A stretch of DNA of 25,512 bases. Origin: CAYTSA01 sp964440345. Its GTDB lineage: Bacteria; Desulfobacterota; Desulfovibrionia; Desulfovibrionales; Desulfovibrionaceae. Location of the stretch: assembly GCA_964440345.1 (NCBI GenBank), contig CAYTSA010000055.1:1-25512 (forward strand), written 5' to 3'. The notes under the pieces are model-generated. The model had not been told where the DNA came from, ran no database searches, and saw nothing but the letters and a program-made list of their open reading frames with translations. Made by a program: the position numbers and the translations under genes. Shown one piece after another: positions 14,477 through 21,865 of this stretch (positions within the stretch are counted from its first letter, which is position 1; each line of letters opens with the position of its first letter).

Positions 14477-16153
14477 CTAGCAGCCTTCTTCTTCTTTCAT
14501 GCCGCCCAAGCCGCCGTTAACAGGCTCGGTCACTGGGGAGTCTGGAATGCCCACGCAAGCCGCCGGGTTCTGCTGCGCCTGGTTGGCCAGGGCAAAGATC
14601 ACAGACATGTCGTAGCTGGACCAGGCCAGTTGCGACGTGGGATCAGCCATGATGGCCTTCCAGAAGAATTCCTTGGCCTGCTGGTACTTGCGGCGGTCCA
14701 TCGCCGTCTGGCCAAAGCGGATGAGCCGCGCGCACAAGGCGGTGTCTGGCCGGGTGACCTGAATCCTGCCGGCGTCAGGCAGTTCTTCGTCGTCCTGCGC
14801 CTTCTGCGGCAGGGTGAGGGTGGTGCCCAGGTACACCTTGTGCCCGATGATGGTGATGTTGTCGTTCAGAAACCGGGTCTTGTAGCCAGCGTCCTTGAGG
14901 ATGGAGAAGCCCATTTCCGCGCGCACGCCCGTAGCACAGTGGACAATAATCTCTTTGTCTTTGGGTAATTCATCGATACGCACCCGGATTTCATCCACCG
15001 GGATGTTGATGGAATCAGGAATGGCGCCAGAAGCAGCTTCTTCTGGGTTGCGAACGTCTAAAATAACTTTGGAGTCCAGGGTGTTTTCAATCATATAAGC
15101 GAATTCATCAGTGGAAATTTCGCCAGGCAGCGGCTTGGGATTGTAAACAATCTCTGTAGGCGGAGTGCCTGTTTCCACAGGCTGCCCCGCGGTTACCCAG
15201 CCCTTGTAGCCGCCGTCAACAATGTAGATGTTTCGATAGCCCCAGATAGTAATCAGCTCAATCAGCGGCGTCAGTTCGTCCAAGTTTCCGGATTCGTTGT
15301 ACAGAACAATGGACGCCTTGCGGTCCAGCGGGAACTGTGACTCTTTCTCCTCCAGCTCTTCTGGAGTAATGGCCACAGCGCCAGGCAACCGGCCTTTGGC
15401 TGCTGCTTCCTTGCCCCGGGTGTCTACAAGCACGTATCGGCTGGGGTGTTTGAGCAGATACTGGTGCGTGGTCAGCATGGGTTTGCCCAGGTCGGCCCAA
15501 TCCGGAGTCCCTGCGTGGTAGACTTTGACGTGTGTGTAGCCCAAGGCCTTGGCCATTTCAGCGGCCATGGGGCTCAGGGTGCAATGCTCCCCGCCGCAAT
15601 AGAAGACCAGCAGCTGGTGCTTCACCTTGGGCAGCTTGGCCTTCATTTCATCCATCTGATCAAAAGGAATGGATATGGCTGTGGGAATATGCCCCTGGAT
15701 ATAGCGAGCTTCCGGCCGGGAATCTACCAGCGTGTACTCTTCCGCGCTGTCTTCAATAAGGTCAGCCAGCTGTTCCCCGAAAATAAGTTCGTCCTTGGGC
15801 ACTTCAATGGGCGGCATTGCACTGATTTCGTTCGCCACCATGTCCGGCCCTTCCTGCCTGAAACGCACGCTCACAGGAATATTTTTTGAGAACCCGGGCC
15901 CCTCTTTGACAACGGTGTTCTCGTCCAGCTTAATGATGAAATTCTGTTTGCCCACTCGCAGTTGAACAGTCCCGGCTTTTTTGGACCGGTTGATGAATGA
16001 GCCCGCCACCAGGTCTTTTTGCCCCTTGTAGTCTGTGTGGCAGCGTAAACACTGCCGGGCTATGGTTTCCTGAGCCCAGGAAACCCCATGATTTCCTGCC
16101 AGACACGCCACTGTTGCTATGCACGCCACTAACCATCGAACTGCCGTCGTCAT
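14477..16153 (-). CDS. Secreted monoheme cytochrome with three rhodanese domains
   Basis: A 558-residue periplasmic protein. It has a signal peptide (1-28, ending VSWAQ), one heme c site CLRCH (35-39), a short beta-rich linker, then three rhodanese domains. Domain 1 (about 120-225) has an active loop starting Cys186 (CGGEHCTLS). Domain 2 (about 226-330) has lost the cysteine (NESGN at 286-290). Domain 3 (about 345-440) has Cys406 in CATGVRA. A C-terminal TPR-like helical stretch (about 470-530) follows. ATG 16153 is chosen because AGGAGG lies upstream and it exposes the signal peptide. It is 10 bp before the YeeE gene and would bind or release sulfane sulfur outside the membrane while its heme exchanges electrons. 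Confidence 0.88.
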   Translation of the reverse strand: MTTAVRWLVACIATVACLAGNHGVSWAQETIARQCLRCHTDYKGQKDLVAGSFINRSKKAGTVQLRVGKQNFIIKLDENTVVKEGPGFSKNIPVSVRFRQEGPDMVANEISAMPPIEVPKDELIFGEQLADLIEDSAEEYTLVDSRPEARYIQGHIPTAISIPFDQMDEMKAKLPKVKHQLLVFYCGGEHCTLSPMAAEMAKALGYTHVKVYHAGTPDWADLGKPMLTTHQYLLKHPSRYVLVDTRGKEAAAKGRLPGAVAITPEELEEKESQFPLDRKASIVLYNESGNLDELTPLIELITIWGYRNIYIVDGGYKGWVTAGQPVETGTPPTEIVYNPKPLPGEISTDEFAYMIENTLDSKVILDVRNPEEAASGAIPDSINIPVDEIRVRIDELPKDKEIIVHCATGVRAEMGFSILKDAGYKTRFLNDNITIIGHKVYLGTTLTLPQKAQDDEELPDAGRIQVTRPDTALCARLIRFGQTAMDRRKYQQAKEFFWKAIMADPTSQLAWSSYDMSVIFALANQAQQNPAACVGIPDSPVTEPVNGGLGGMKEEEGC

Positions 16154-16252
16154 GTCCTGCTTCCTCCTCTCCTTGTCAGTACTCCGCTGTTGGTATCCTA
16201 ACTGGAGAAAGCACAAACTGAACCAAATCACGTTAAAATGTGTAACATGCTG

Positions 16253-16293
16253 AAATTAAAAATATTCAGTGGATTTGTCACAGGGAGGTGACA
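16253..16293 (-). promoter_or_regulatory. Candidate promoter and palindromic operator of the sulfur-cytochrome operon
   Basis: On the minus strand GTGACA (16276-16281) and TAATTT (16253-16258) are 17 bp apart, a fair sigma70 pair about 95 nt before the rhodanese gene. The -35 box is one arm of the palindrome TGTCAC-N6-GTGACA (16276-16293), a spacing used by Crp/Fnr-type regulators. A further upstream hairpin CATCTG/CAGATG lies at 16320-16337. Confidence 0.45.
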
Positions 16294-16404
16294 GTAGAAA
16301 ACTGTGCACACTATTTGAACATCTGTCTAAGCAGATGCACAAGTTGTACACAGAATGCACACAGAATGATGGAGGCGGCCGTTTGCCCGCCAGTTGCTTC
16401 AGGG

Positions 16405-17097
16405 CTAGCAGGTCTCAGCGTCAGGCAGGCGGGCAAACATGCGCTTGGCGGCGTAGATGAACGGCGTGTCCAGCACCGCGACCAGGGCTTTGACCAGATA
16501 GGTGGTCAGCAAGATTTCCAGCCAGACGTCCATGGGAAACACGCCCAGAAACGCCACCGCGCAGAAGATGGCAGAGTCCAACAGCTGACTGACCAGAGTG
16601 GAGGCGTTGTTGCGCAGCCACAGCCTGGACTCTCCTGTTTTGGATTTGACCCAGTGAAAGGCCCATACGTCGTGCATCTGGCTGGCCAGGTAGGCCAGGG
16701 TGCTGGCCAGCGCCACCCGGGGGTAGAAGCCGAATATACCCTCCAGAAAGGGCTGGGCGAAATCGTCCCCGGCCGGGGTGAAGAGCAGGGCGATTTGCAT
16801 GTACGCCGTGGCCATGAGCAGGGCGGCAAAGCCGAGCAGCACGCCCTTGCGGGCCTGTTCCTTGCCGTAGAACTCGCTGAGCAGGTCCGTGGCCAGAAAC
16901 ACCGAGGCGTAGAGGATGTTGCCCAGGGTCGTGGTGAGGCCAAAAAGCTCTATAGTCTTGAGCACCTGGATGTTGCAGACAACCAGATTGAAGGTGATGA
17001 GGCCAAACAGGCCGGCCCGGCCAAAAAATCTGAAAATGACCAGCGCCAGACACATATCCACCAGGGCAAAAGATATCCAGAGCAGTTCGTTATACAT
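16405..17097 (-). CDS. yhhQ: YhhQ-type queuosine precursor transporter (VUT family)
   Basis: A 230-residue membrane protein with about six helices. The blocks NILYASVFLATDLLSEFYGKEQARKG, in which DLLSEFYG is the family hallmark, ASTLAYLASQMHDVWAFHW, and WLRNNASTLVSQLLDSAIF are diagnostic of the DUF165/YhhQ family that imports preQ0/preQ1 for tRNA queuosine. ATG 17097 (MYNELLWISFA) fits the family N-terminus better than the TTG-started extension to 17127. No preQ1 riboswitch is recognisable upstream. It is codirectional with, but 250 bp ahead of, the sulfur operon and is probably independent of it. Confidence 0.88.
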   Translation of the reverse strand: MYNELLWISFALVDMCLALVIFRFFGRAGLFGLITFNLVVCNIQVLKTIELFGLTTTLGNILYASVFLATDLLSEFYGKEQARKGVLLGFAALLMATAYMQIALLFTPAGDDFAQPFLEGIFGFYPRVALASTLAYLASQMHDVWAFHWVKSKTGESRLWLRNNASTLVSQLLDSAIFCAVAFLGVFPMDVWLEILLTTYLVKALVAVLDTPFIYAAKRMFARLPDAETC

Positions 17098-17278
17098 GGC
17101 GGCGGACCATAAACCTGTTGTTAGCAAAAGGGAAGCAGAAAAGACAGTTCTTGTGGGAGAGACTCACGTATAATGCGATGAAAAGTTCGTTCAAGCTATC
17201 CTGTTGTTATTTAAGTGAAACACAGTTTCGCCAGCCTCGCTGTTTAGCACATAACGCTACTGCTCGGCTTTGACAGAG

Positions 17279-17404
17279 TCAGAAAAGAGCTTCTATGTCT
17301 CTTTTGCCGTGCAACACACGAATAATGTCCACGCCGTTTTCCAATGGAATGTAAAAAACGAGATAATTAGATAAAGTCTTGGCCCCGCCGTCAACAAGAA
17401 ATTG
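17279..17404 (-). pseudogene. Remnant of a ParE-family toxin (C-terminal 41 residues)
   Basis: Read on the minus strand, an uninterrupted 41-codon stretch ends in TGA and encodes NYLVFYIPLENGVDIIRVLH followed by GKRDIEALF, the conserved C-terminal half of ParE toxins. A stop codon (17405-17407) cuts it off upstream, no start codon is present, and no antitoxin gene accompanies it. It is therefore a decayed toxin-antitoxin module. Nothing else is recognisable in the gene-free interval 17098-17521. Confidence 0.65.
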
Positions 17405-17521
17405 TCACATTTTCAATGGTAATAATCCACGAGCGTTTGATGTTTTTAAAGCAACTCATCCGTCGTAAATTTATCTCCAGCCTGACTTTACGCCGGGGCC
17501 GCAGCCGGGTAAAGCCGTTGC

Positions 17522-19093
17522 ATGCGGTTCTTGCGAAACAGACAGACCCTCTCCCTGGCGGCCGGGATCATGGCCGCCAGCGTGCTTCTCTCCCGCATTA
17601 TGGGCCTGGTGCGGGACAAGGTCATATCCTATTACTACGGAGCCACGCTGGAATCGGACGTTTATTTCGCCTCGTTCGTCATTCCGGATTTCATCAATTA
17701 CCTGCTGGCCGGCGGCTATTTTTCCATCACCCTCATCCCCTTGCTGTCCGAACGGTTTGAAAAAAATGAAGACGACGGCTGGCGCTTTTTTTCCGCGGTC
17801 ACGCTGTGGGTTTTTTCCGCCGCCGCCGCTCTTACCGGGGTTGCCTGGCTGGCGGCCCCCCATCTGGCCCACATAGCCGCTCCCGGGTTTGAACCGGAAG
17901 CCACGGCCCGGCTGGCCCGGTTTCTGCGCATCGTCCTGCCGGCCCAGGTGTTTTTCCTAGTGGGGTCGTGCTTTACCGCACTGCTGTACATGCGGCGGCA
18001 GTTCATTGTGCCGGCGCTTACGCCGCTGGTGTACAACGGCTGCATCATCGCCATGGGGCTGCTGTTCAGAAATCACGGCATGGAGGGCTTTTGCTGGGGC
18101 GTGCTCGTAGGGTCGCTGCTGGGCAACTGTCTGCTGCCGGTGCTGGCTGCGCACCAGGGCGGGGGCGTGCGCCTGATCGCTTGCTGGGCGCATTCGGGCC
18201 TCAAGCGCTTTGTGTGGCTGGCCCTGCCGCTCATGCTGGGCCAGTCCGTGGTGGTGCTGGATGAACAACTCATCAGGGTCTTTGGCTCCCTGGCGCAGGA
18301 GGGAGCAGTTAGCTGGTTAAACTACGCCCGGCGGTTGATGCTGGTGCCCGTGGGCGTGGTGGCCCAGGCTGCGGGGGTAGCCTCTTATCCTTTTCTGGCG
18401 GCCATGGCGGCCAAAAAGGAAACAGCAGAGTTCAACGCCACGTTATCCGCGTCGCTGCGCAACACCCTGGTCTTTCTCACGCCGGCGTCCGTGTGGCTGA
18501 TTGTCGCCGCGGAGCCGGCCGTGCGGCTGGTGTTCCAACAGGGCAAATTCGGCTCCACAGACGGGCTGGCCACTTCGCTGTGTCTGCAGGTAATGCTGGC
18601 TGGGCTGTTTTGTTGGGGAGTGCAGCAACTGGTGGGCCGAGCGTTTTATGCACGACAGGACACGCTGACGCCGTCGCTGGCGGGCACCGGGGCGTCCATC
18701 GTGTCCATCCCTGTGTACTGGCTGCTGGGCAAATGGCTGGGCGCGCTGGGCGTGGCCGCGGCCAGCGCCATGGCCGTAAGCCTGTACACGCTGGCGCTGT
18801 GCTTGCTGTGGCGCCGGCGCTACGGCCCGGCAGGGTTGGAAGGGGTGTTCAGCGCGCTGGGCGCCGCGGCTGCGCTTTCCCTGGCTGCTGCAGTTCCAGC
18901 TGCGGCCACAGTGCGGTTGCCTTCACTGTTCCTTTCGGAGAATACAGTGTGGGAGGCCCTGGCCTCGCTGTTGCTATCCTGGGCTGTTTTCTGCATAACC
19001 TTTGCTGTGCTTGGCGCAAAATTCGCTAGACCGCTTGTGGAGCCTGTTCTGGACCGGCTGCTCGGGAAGTACTGGAGGGCGCAGCATGATTAA
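17522..19093 (+). CDS. murJ: Lipid II flippase MurJ (MviN)
   Basis: A 523-residue membrane protein with about fourteen helices that moves lipid II across the inner membrane for peptidoglycan synthesis. Family motifs are ASVLLSRIMGLVRDKVIS (19-36), a DVYFASFVIPDFINYLLAGG block, and LPLMLGQSVVVLDEQLIRVF in helix 7-8, followed by SWLNYARRLMLVPVGVVAQA and YARQDTLTP. Charged residues of the central cavity (Arg24, Arg31, Arg of YARRL) are present. The ribosome site before ATG 17522 is weak. Its last 8 bp overlap the protease start, so the two are probably transcribed together. Confidence 0.93.
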   Translation: MRFLRNRQTLSLAAGIMAASVLLSRIMGLVRDKVISYYYGATLESDVYFASFVIPDFINYLLAGGYFSITLIPLLSERFEKNEDDGWRFFSAVTLWVFSAAAALTGVAWLAAPHLAHIAAPGFEPEATARLARFLRIVLPAQVFFLVGSCFTALLYMRRQFIVPALTPLVYNGCIIAMGLLFRNHGMEGFCWGVLVGSLLGNCLLPVLAAHQGGGVRLIACWAHSGLKRFVWLALPLMLGQSVVVLDEQLIRVFGSLAQEGAVSWLNYARRLMLVPVGVVAQAAGVASYPFLAAMAAKKETAEFNATLSASLRNTLVFLTPASVWLIVAAEPAVRLVFQQGKFGSTDGLATSLCLQVMLAGLFCWGVQQLVGRAFYARQDTLTPSLAGTGASIVSIPVYWLLGKWLGALGVAAASAMAVSLYTLALCLLWRRRYGPAGLEGVFSALGAAAALSLAAAVPAAATVRLPSLFLSENTVWEALASLLLSWAVFCITFAVLGAKFARPLVEPVLDRLLGKYWRAQHD

Positions 19094-19988
19094 CTGCTTA
19101 AAATATAATGTTATTGTTGCCAGCTCCGTACTGCTGTGCGTGAGCGCGTGCGCTACGCCCGTCCGGGCGGACATTTCCGGCCGCATCATTGGCGGTACGG
19201 TGGCGGCGGACGGCGCCTGGCCCTGGGCCGCGGCTATGGTGCAACGCGGGCAGAACAACATTGACGGGCACATCTGCGGCGGCGCGCTGATCCGCAGCAA
19301 CGTGGCCGCCACCGCAGCGCACTGCATGGACGACGGCTATACGGCCAGCGACCTGGCCGTGGTGCTGGGCCGAAACAACCTGAACAACAGCGGCGGGGAA
19401 GTGATTAATGTTTCCCGTATACTGATACATCCGAACTATGAATCTGGGGCGTATGAAACGGACCTGGCCTTGCTGTTTCTGGAGGAGGAGTCCTCCCAGG
19501 CGCTGCTGACCGTCATCGACCAGGGCGATCCGTCCGGCCTGGCCGCTGCCGGCGTCACGGCCACTGCCGTTGGCTGGGGCGACACGGACGGAAGCGGGAC
19601 CTACCTGCCGGAGCTGCGGCAGGTGCAGCTGCCCATCTGGTCCACGGCGGACGCCCAGGCCGTGTGGGGGTCCAGCCTGACCTCCACCATGCTTGCCGCG
19701 GGCCTGGAAGAGGGCGGCAAGGACACCTGCACCGGCGACTCCGGCGGCCCGCTTATGGTCCCGGACGGGTCCGGCTGGGTCCTGGCCGGAATAACGAGCT
19801 TTGGCGACGGCTGCGCTCAGGCCAATTCCCCCGGGGTATACACCCGCGTTTCGGTCTTCAGGGACTGGATTGACGCCCAGGCAGGGCCGCTGGTTATTCC
19901 CGTGCTGAGCGAGATGTGGTTTGCGGCGCTGGCGTTGTTGCTGGCCGGGGCCTGCGTTGCGGCCGCACGCCGGCGTATGGTAGGTTAG
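19086..19988 (+). CDS. Exported trypsin-like serine protease (S1) with IPTL-CTERM-like sorting tail
   Basis: A 300-residue protein. It has a signal peptide with a lipobox-like VSAC (19-22), an activation site R33-IIGG and a chymotrypsin fold with catalytic His79 (TAAHC), Asp126 (DLALL) and Ser219 (GDSGGP); Cys213-type pairs are present. After the fold, residues 270-300 read VIPVLSEMW, a hydrophobic helix, then ARRR. This is the layout of IPTL-CTERM sorting signals recognised by exosortase-type enzymes. GGAGG stands before ATG 19086; the earlier in-frame start would add a murJ-overlapping extension without a signal peptide. Trypsin-like S1 enzymes are uncommon in sulfate reducers, so transfer is possible. 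Substrate unknown. Confidence 0.88.
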   Translation: MINCLKYNVIVASSVLLCVSACATPVRADISGRIIGGTVAADGAWPWAAAMVQRGQNNIDGHICGGALIRSNVAATAAHCMDDGYTASDLAVVLGRNNLNNSGGEVINVSRILIHPNYESGAYETDLALLFLEEESSQALLTVIDQGDPSGLAAAGVTATAVGWGDTDGSGTYLPELRQVQLPIWSTADAQAVWGSSLTSTMLAAGLEEGGKDTCTGDSGGPLMVPDGSGWVLAGITSFGDGCAQANSPGVYTRVSVFRDWIDAQAGPLVIPVLSEMWFAALALLLAGACVAAARRRMVG

Positions 19989-19992
19989 CGGC

Positions 19993-20412
19993 ATGGATAT
20001 GGACAATATGCAAAGAATCGAACTGGACCCCGCCGCCCTGGAACAGGCCACGGGCATTCTGGCCGGCTTGGAGGGCGCCGTTGCCGGCTATCTGCACGGC
20101 TCTTTTGCCACGGGCCGTGCCGGCCCGAATAGCGACGTGGACTTTGCTGTGCTGTTGCGGCATGAAGCAACAGTGGATGTATGGCGCCTCGCCGGCGTGG
20201 CCATAGACATGGAGCCTTTGTTTAAGCGTCACGTGCAGATAGGCATACTTAATTTGAAGTCTCTTATTTTTTCCATGGAGGTGCTTACTAAAGGGCAGTT
20301 GCTTTTTTGCAACGACGAAAAAGAGCTTGCCGCTTACATGGTCAATCTTTCAAACATGTATGAAGACATGCTCATCACTAACAAAGAAATATTTGAAGCC
20401 TACAGCATATGA
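19993..20412 (+). CDS. mntA: MntA-type nucleotidyltransferase antitoxin
   Basis: A 139-residue minimal nucleotidyltransferase. The active site GSFATGRAGPNSDVDFAV gives G36-S37-X10-D48-X-D50, the GSX10DXD motif of MntA antitoxins that AMPylate and silence the partner HEPN toxin. A third acidic residue is likely Asp72 or Glu74 (AIDMEPL). Its stop overlaps the HEPN gene start (ATGA). It begins 4 bp after the protease stop, but the ribosome site is weak, so it may have its own promoter inside the protease gene. Confidence 0.88.
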   Translation: MDMDNMQRIELDPAALEQATGILAGLEGAVAGYLHGSFATGRAGPNSDVDFAVLLRHEATVDVWRLAGVAIDMEPLFKRHVQIGILNLKSLIFSMEVLTKGQLLFCNDEKELAAYMVNLSNMYEDMLITNKEIFEAYSI

Positions 20413-20831
20413 ACGATTTGCAGAATGATATGGTAGTCATGGAACGGGCCATGTCCATTGAGCGCTGCTTCAGGACAATACGGCGCTTCATGGAAGATGA
20501 TCCAGATATGGAAAATCTTATGACTCAAGATATAGTTGTTCTCAACCTACAAAGAGCCTGCCAGGCGGCTATTCAAATAGCCAAACACACCATGGCCGTA
20601 TTACATTTGGGCCTAGCGCAAACCTCTTCTGAGGCCTTTTTCATATTGCACAGGGAAGGATTGCTTGACGCCACTCTGAGCAGGCAAATGCAGGCCATGG
20701 TGGGATTTCGCAACATAGCCGTGCATGTATACCAGGAATTGGACATGACCGTCGTGCGAGAAATAGCCATGCACGGCGGCAAGGATTTTGAAAGGTTTTG
20801 CGCGTGCTTCGGGGTCAAGATCATTACGTAA
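20409..20831 (+). CDS. hepT: HepT-type HEPN ribonuclease toxin
   Basis: A 140-residue all-helical protein of the HepT/DUF86 family. The catalytic motif R101-NIAV-H106-V-Y108 (RX4HXY) is intact and preceded by MVGFRN, as in active HepT toxins; the Tyr is the residue AMPylated by MntA in the characterised Shewanella pair. The N-terminal helix (MERAMSIERCFRTIRRFME) is the usual dimer-forming region. It is coupled to mntA by a 4-bp overlap and converges with the MBL-fold gene 27 bp away. Confidence 0.88.
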   Translation: MNDLQNDMVVMERAMSIERCFRTIRRFMEDDPDMENLMTQDIVVLNLQRACQAAIQIAKHTMAVLHLGLAQTSSEAFFILHREGLLDATLSRQMQAMVGFRNIAVHVYQELDMTVVREIAMHGGKDFERFCACFGVKIIT

Positions 20832-20858
20832 CACCTTGTTGAAACAGCCTGACCCCCC

Positions 20859-21584
20859 TCACACTTCCACCTCCATCACGTCGCCCATCTTCTCGTAGCG
20901 CAGCAGCGTGGTTTCGGTCTCGCCCAGGTAGCCGGCGAATTGTTCCAGCGTTGCCGTGTCGCCAAAAGTATGCATGGGTACAAAGAACCAAGGCCGGACC
21001 ACTCGCACGAAGCGCGCGCCCCCGGCCCAGTCCGGCAGCCGCTTATCTGCGTTGGAGAAGGCAATATCAATGCGTTTTTCCGCCAGCTGGGCCAGGACCT
21101 CGCCAAAGTGGTTGCGGGCGAAGAGCTGCGAGGACTCGTCCTGCTCCGGCCAGACCCATTCCGCCACGTCGCCGCCAAAGTAGATGGCGGCGCCATTTAT
21201 GGTGACCAAAAACCCCACCCCCATGTCTGTGGATTCAAAACCCTCCACCTGCATATCGTCTACGGGGGTGGTCTCGTCCGGTTCTATGGTCCAGACGCGG
21301 TCAAAGCGTTCAAAATGCTCGCCGTACAGGTCGGCCACGTCGTCGGAGAGCACCAGCCCGGCCCGGTCCGCCAGGGAGGCAAGCTCTGTGATTTCCGGGG
21401 TGAAGTGGTCGCCGTGGCCGTGGGAAACAAAAATGTAGGCGTTGGCGGACTGCAGCAGTTCCCGGACCAGCGCGTCGGCCTTGGCGGGGCGGTGGGCCGC
21501 GTCCGGGTAGTCGAAGAGCAGGGTCTTGTCCTGGGCGTGGATGGCAAAGCAGTTGTGGTGTATGTAGGTTATCTGCAGTTTCAT
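20859..21584 (-). CDS. MBL-fold metallo-hydrolase
   Basis: A 241-residue cytoplasmic protein of the beta-lactamase-like superfamily. The metal motif HGHGDH (about 55-60, VSHGHGDHFTPE) and downstream GGDVAEW and a late HTFGD are visible; together with YIHHNCFAI near the N-terminus it resembles the UlaG-like/RNase Z-like small hydrolases. GGAGG 7 nt before ATG 21584 fixes the start. An in-frame 79-residue extension upstream would consist mostly of a 15-bp repeat read as RYDQT and is rejected. Substrate unknown. It is divergent from pyrR. Confidence 0.88.
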   Translation of the reverse strand: MKLQITYIHHNCFAIHAQDKTLLFDYPDAAHRPAKADALVRELLQSANAYIFVSHGHGDHFTPEITELASLADRAGLVLSDDVADLYGEHFERFDRVWTIEPDETTPVDDMQVEGFESTDMGVGFLVTINGAAIYFGGDVAEWVWPEQDESSQLFARNHFGEVLAQLAEKRIDIAFSNADKRLPDWAGGARFVRVVRPWFFVPMHTFGDTATLEQFAGYLGETETTLLRYEKMGDVMEVEV

Positions 21585-21610
21585 GTGCAAACCTCCGCTT
21601 TTGTTTTCTG

Positions 21611-21745
21611 CATCGTAGCGCGTCTGATCGTGGCGCGTCTGATCGTGGCGCGTCTGATCGTAGCGCGTCTGATCGTAGCGCGTCTGATCGTAGCGCGTCT
21701 GATCGTAGCGCGTCTGATCGTGGCGCGTCTGATCGTAGCGCGTCT
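21611..21745. repeat. 15-bp tandem repeat, nine units
   Basis: Nine head-to-tail copies of GATCGTAGCGCGTCT, the first beginning CATCG, with a single A/G polymorphism in the seventh base (units 2, 3 and 8 carry G). Each unit carries GATC and GCGC. The array fills half of the 281-bp divergent interval between the MBL-fold gene and pyrR, 27 bp beyond the MBL ATG on its 5' side. Confidence 0.92.
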
Positions 21746-21865
21746 GGCGGTTTGGGACAACGCCGGAGCTTCCTCCGGAGCAGCCGCCTCTGGTCAAGCC
21801 GTCGCAAATGGCGTATAGCACGGGCTTTGAACGTCATGTCTGGATCATTGCCAACGGAGCAAAAC

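Noticed and set aside
17098..17278. preQ1 riboswitch upstream of the YhhQ-type gene
   Set aside because: No stem with the A-rich tail typical of preQ1 aptamers could be found.
21585..21821. N-terminal RYDQT-repeat extension of the MBL-fold protein
   Set aside because: A GGAGG site directly before the ATG at 21584 and the family N-terminus MKLQITYIHHN fix the start. The extension is translated tandem repeat.
21746..21865. PyrR-type attenuator or binding loop
   Set aside because: No terminator/antiterminator pair or recognisable PyrR-binding hairpin is visible before pyrR.
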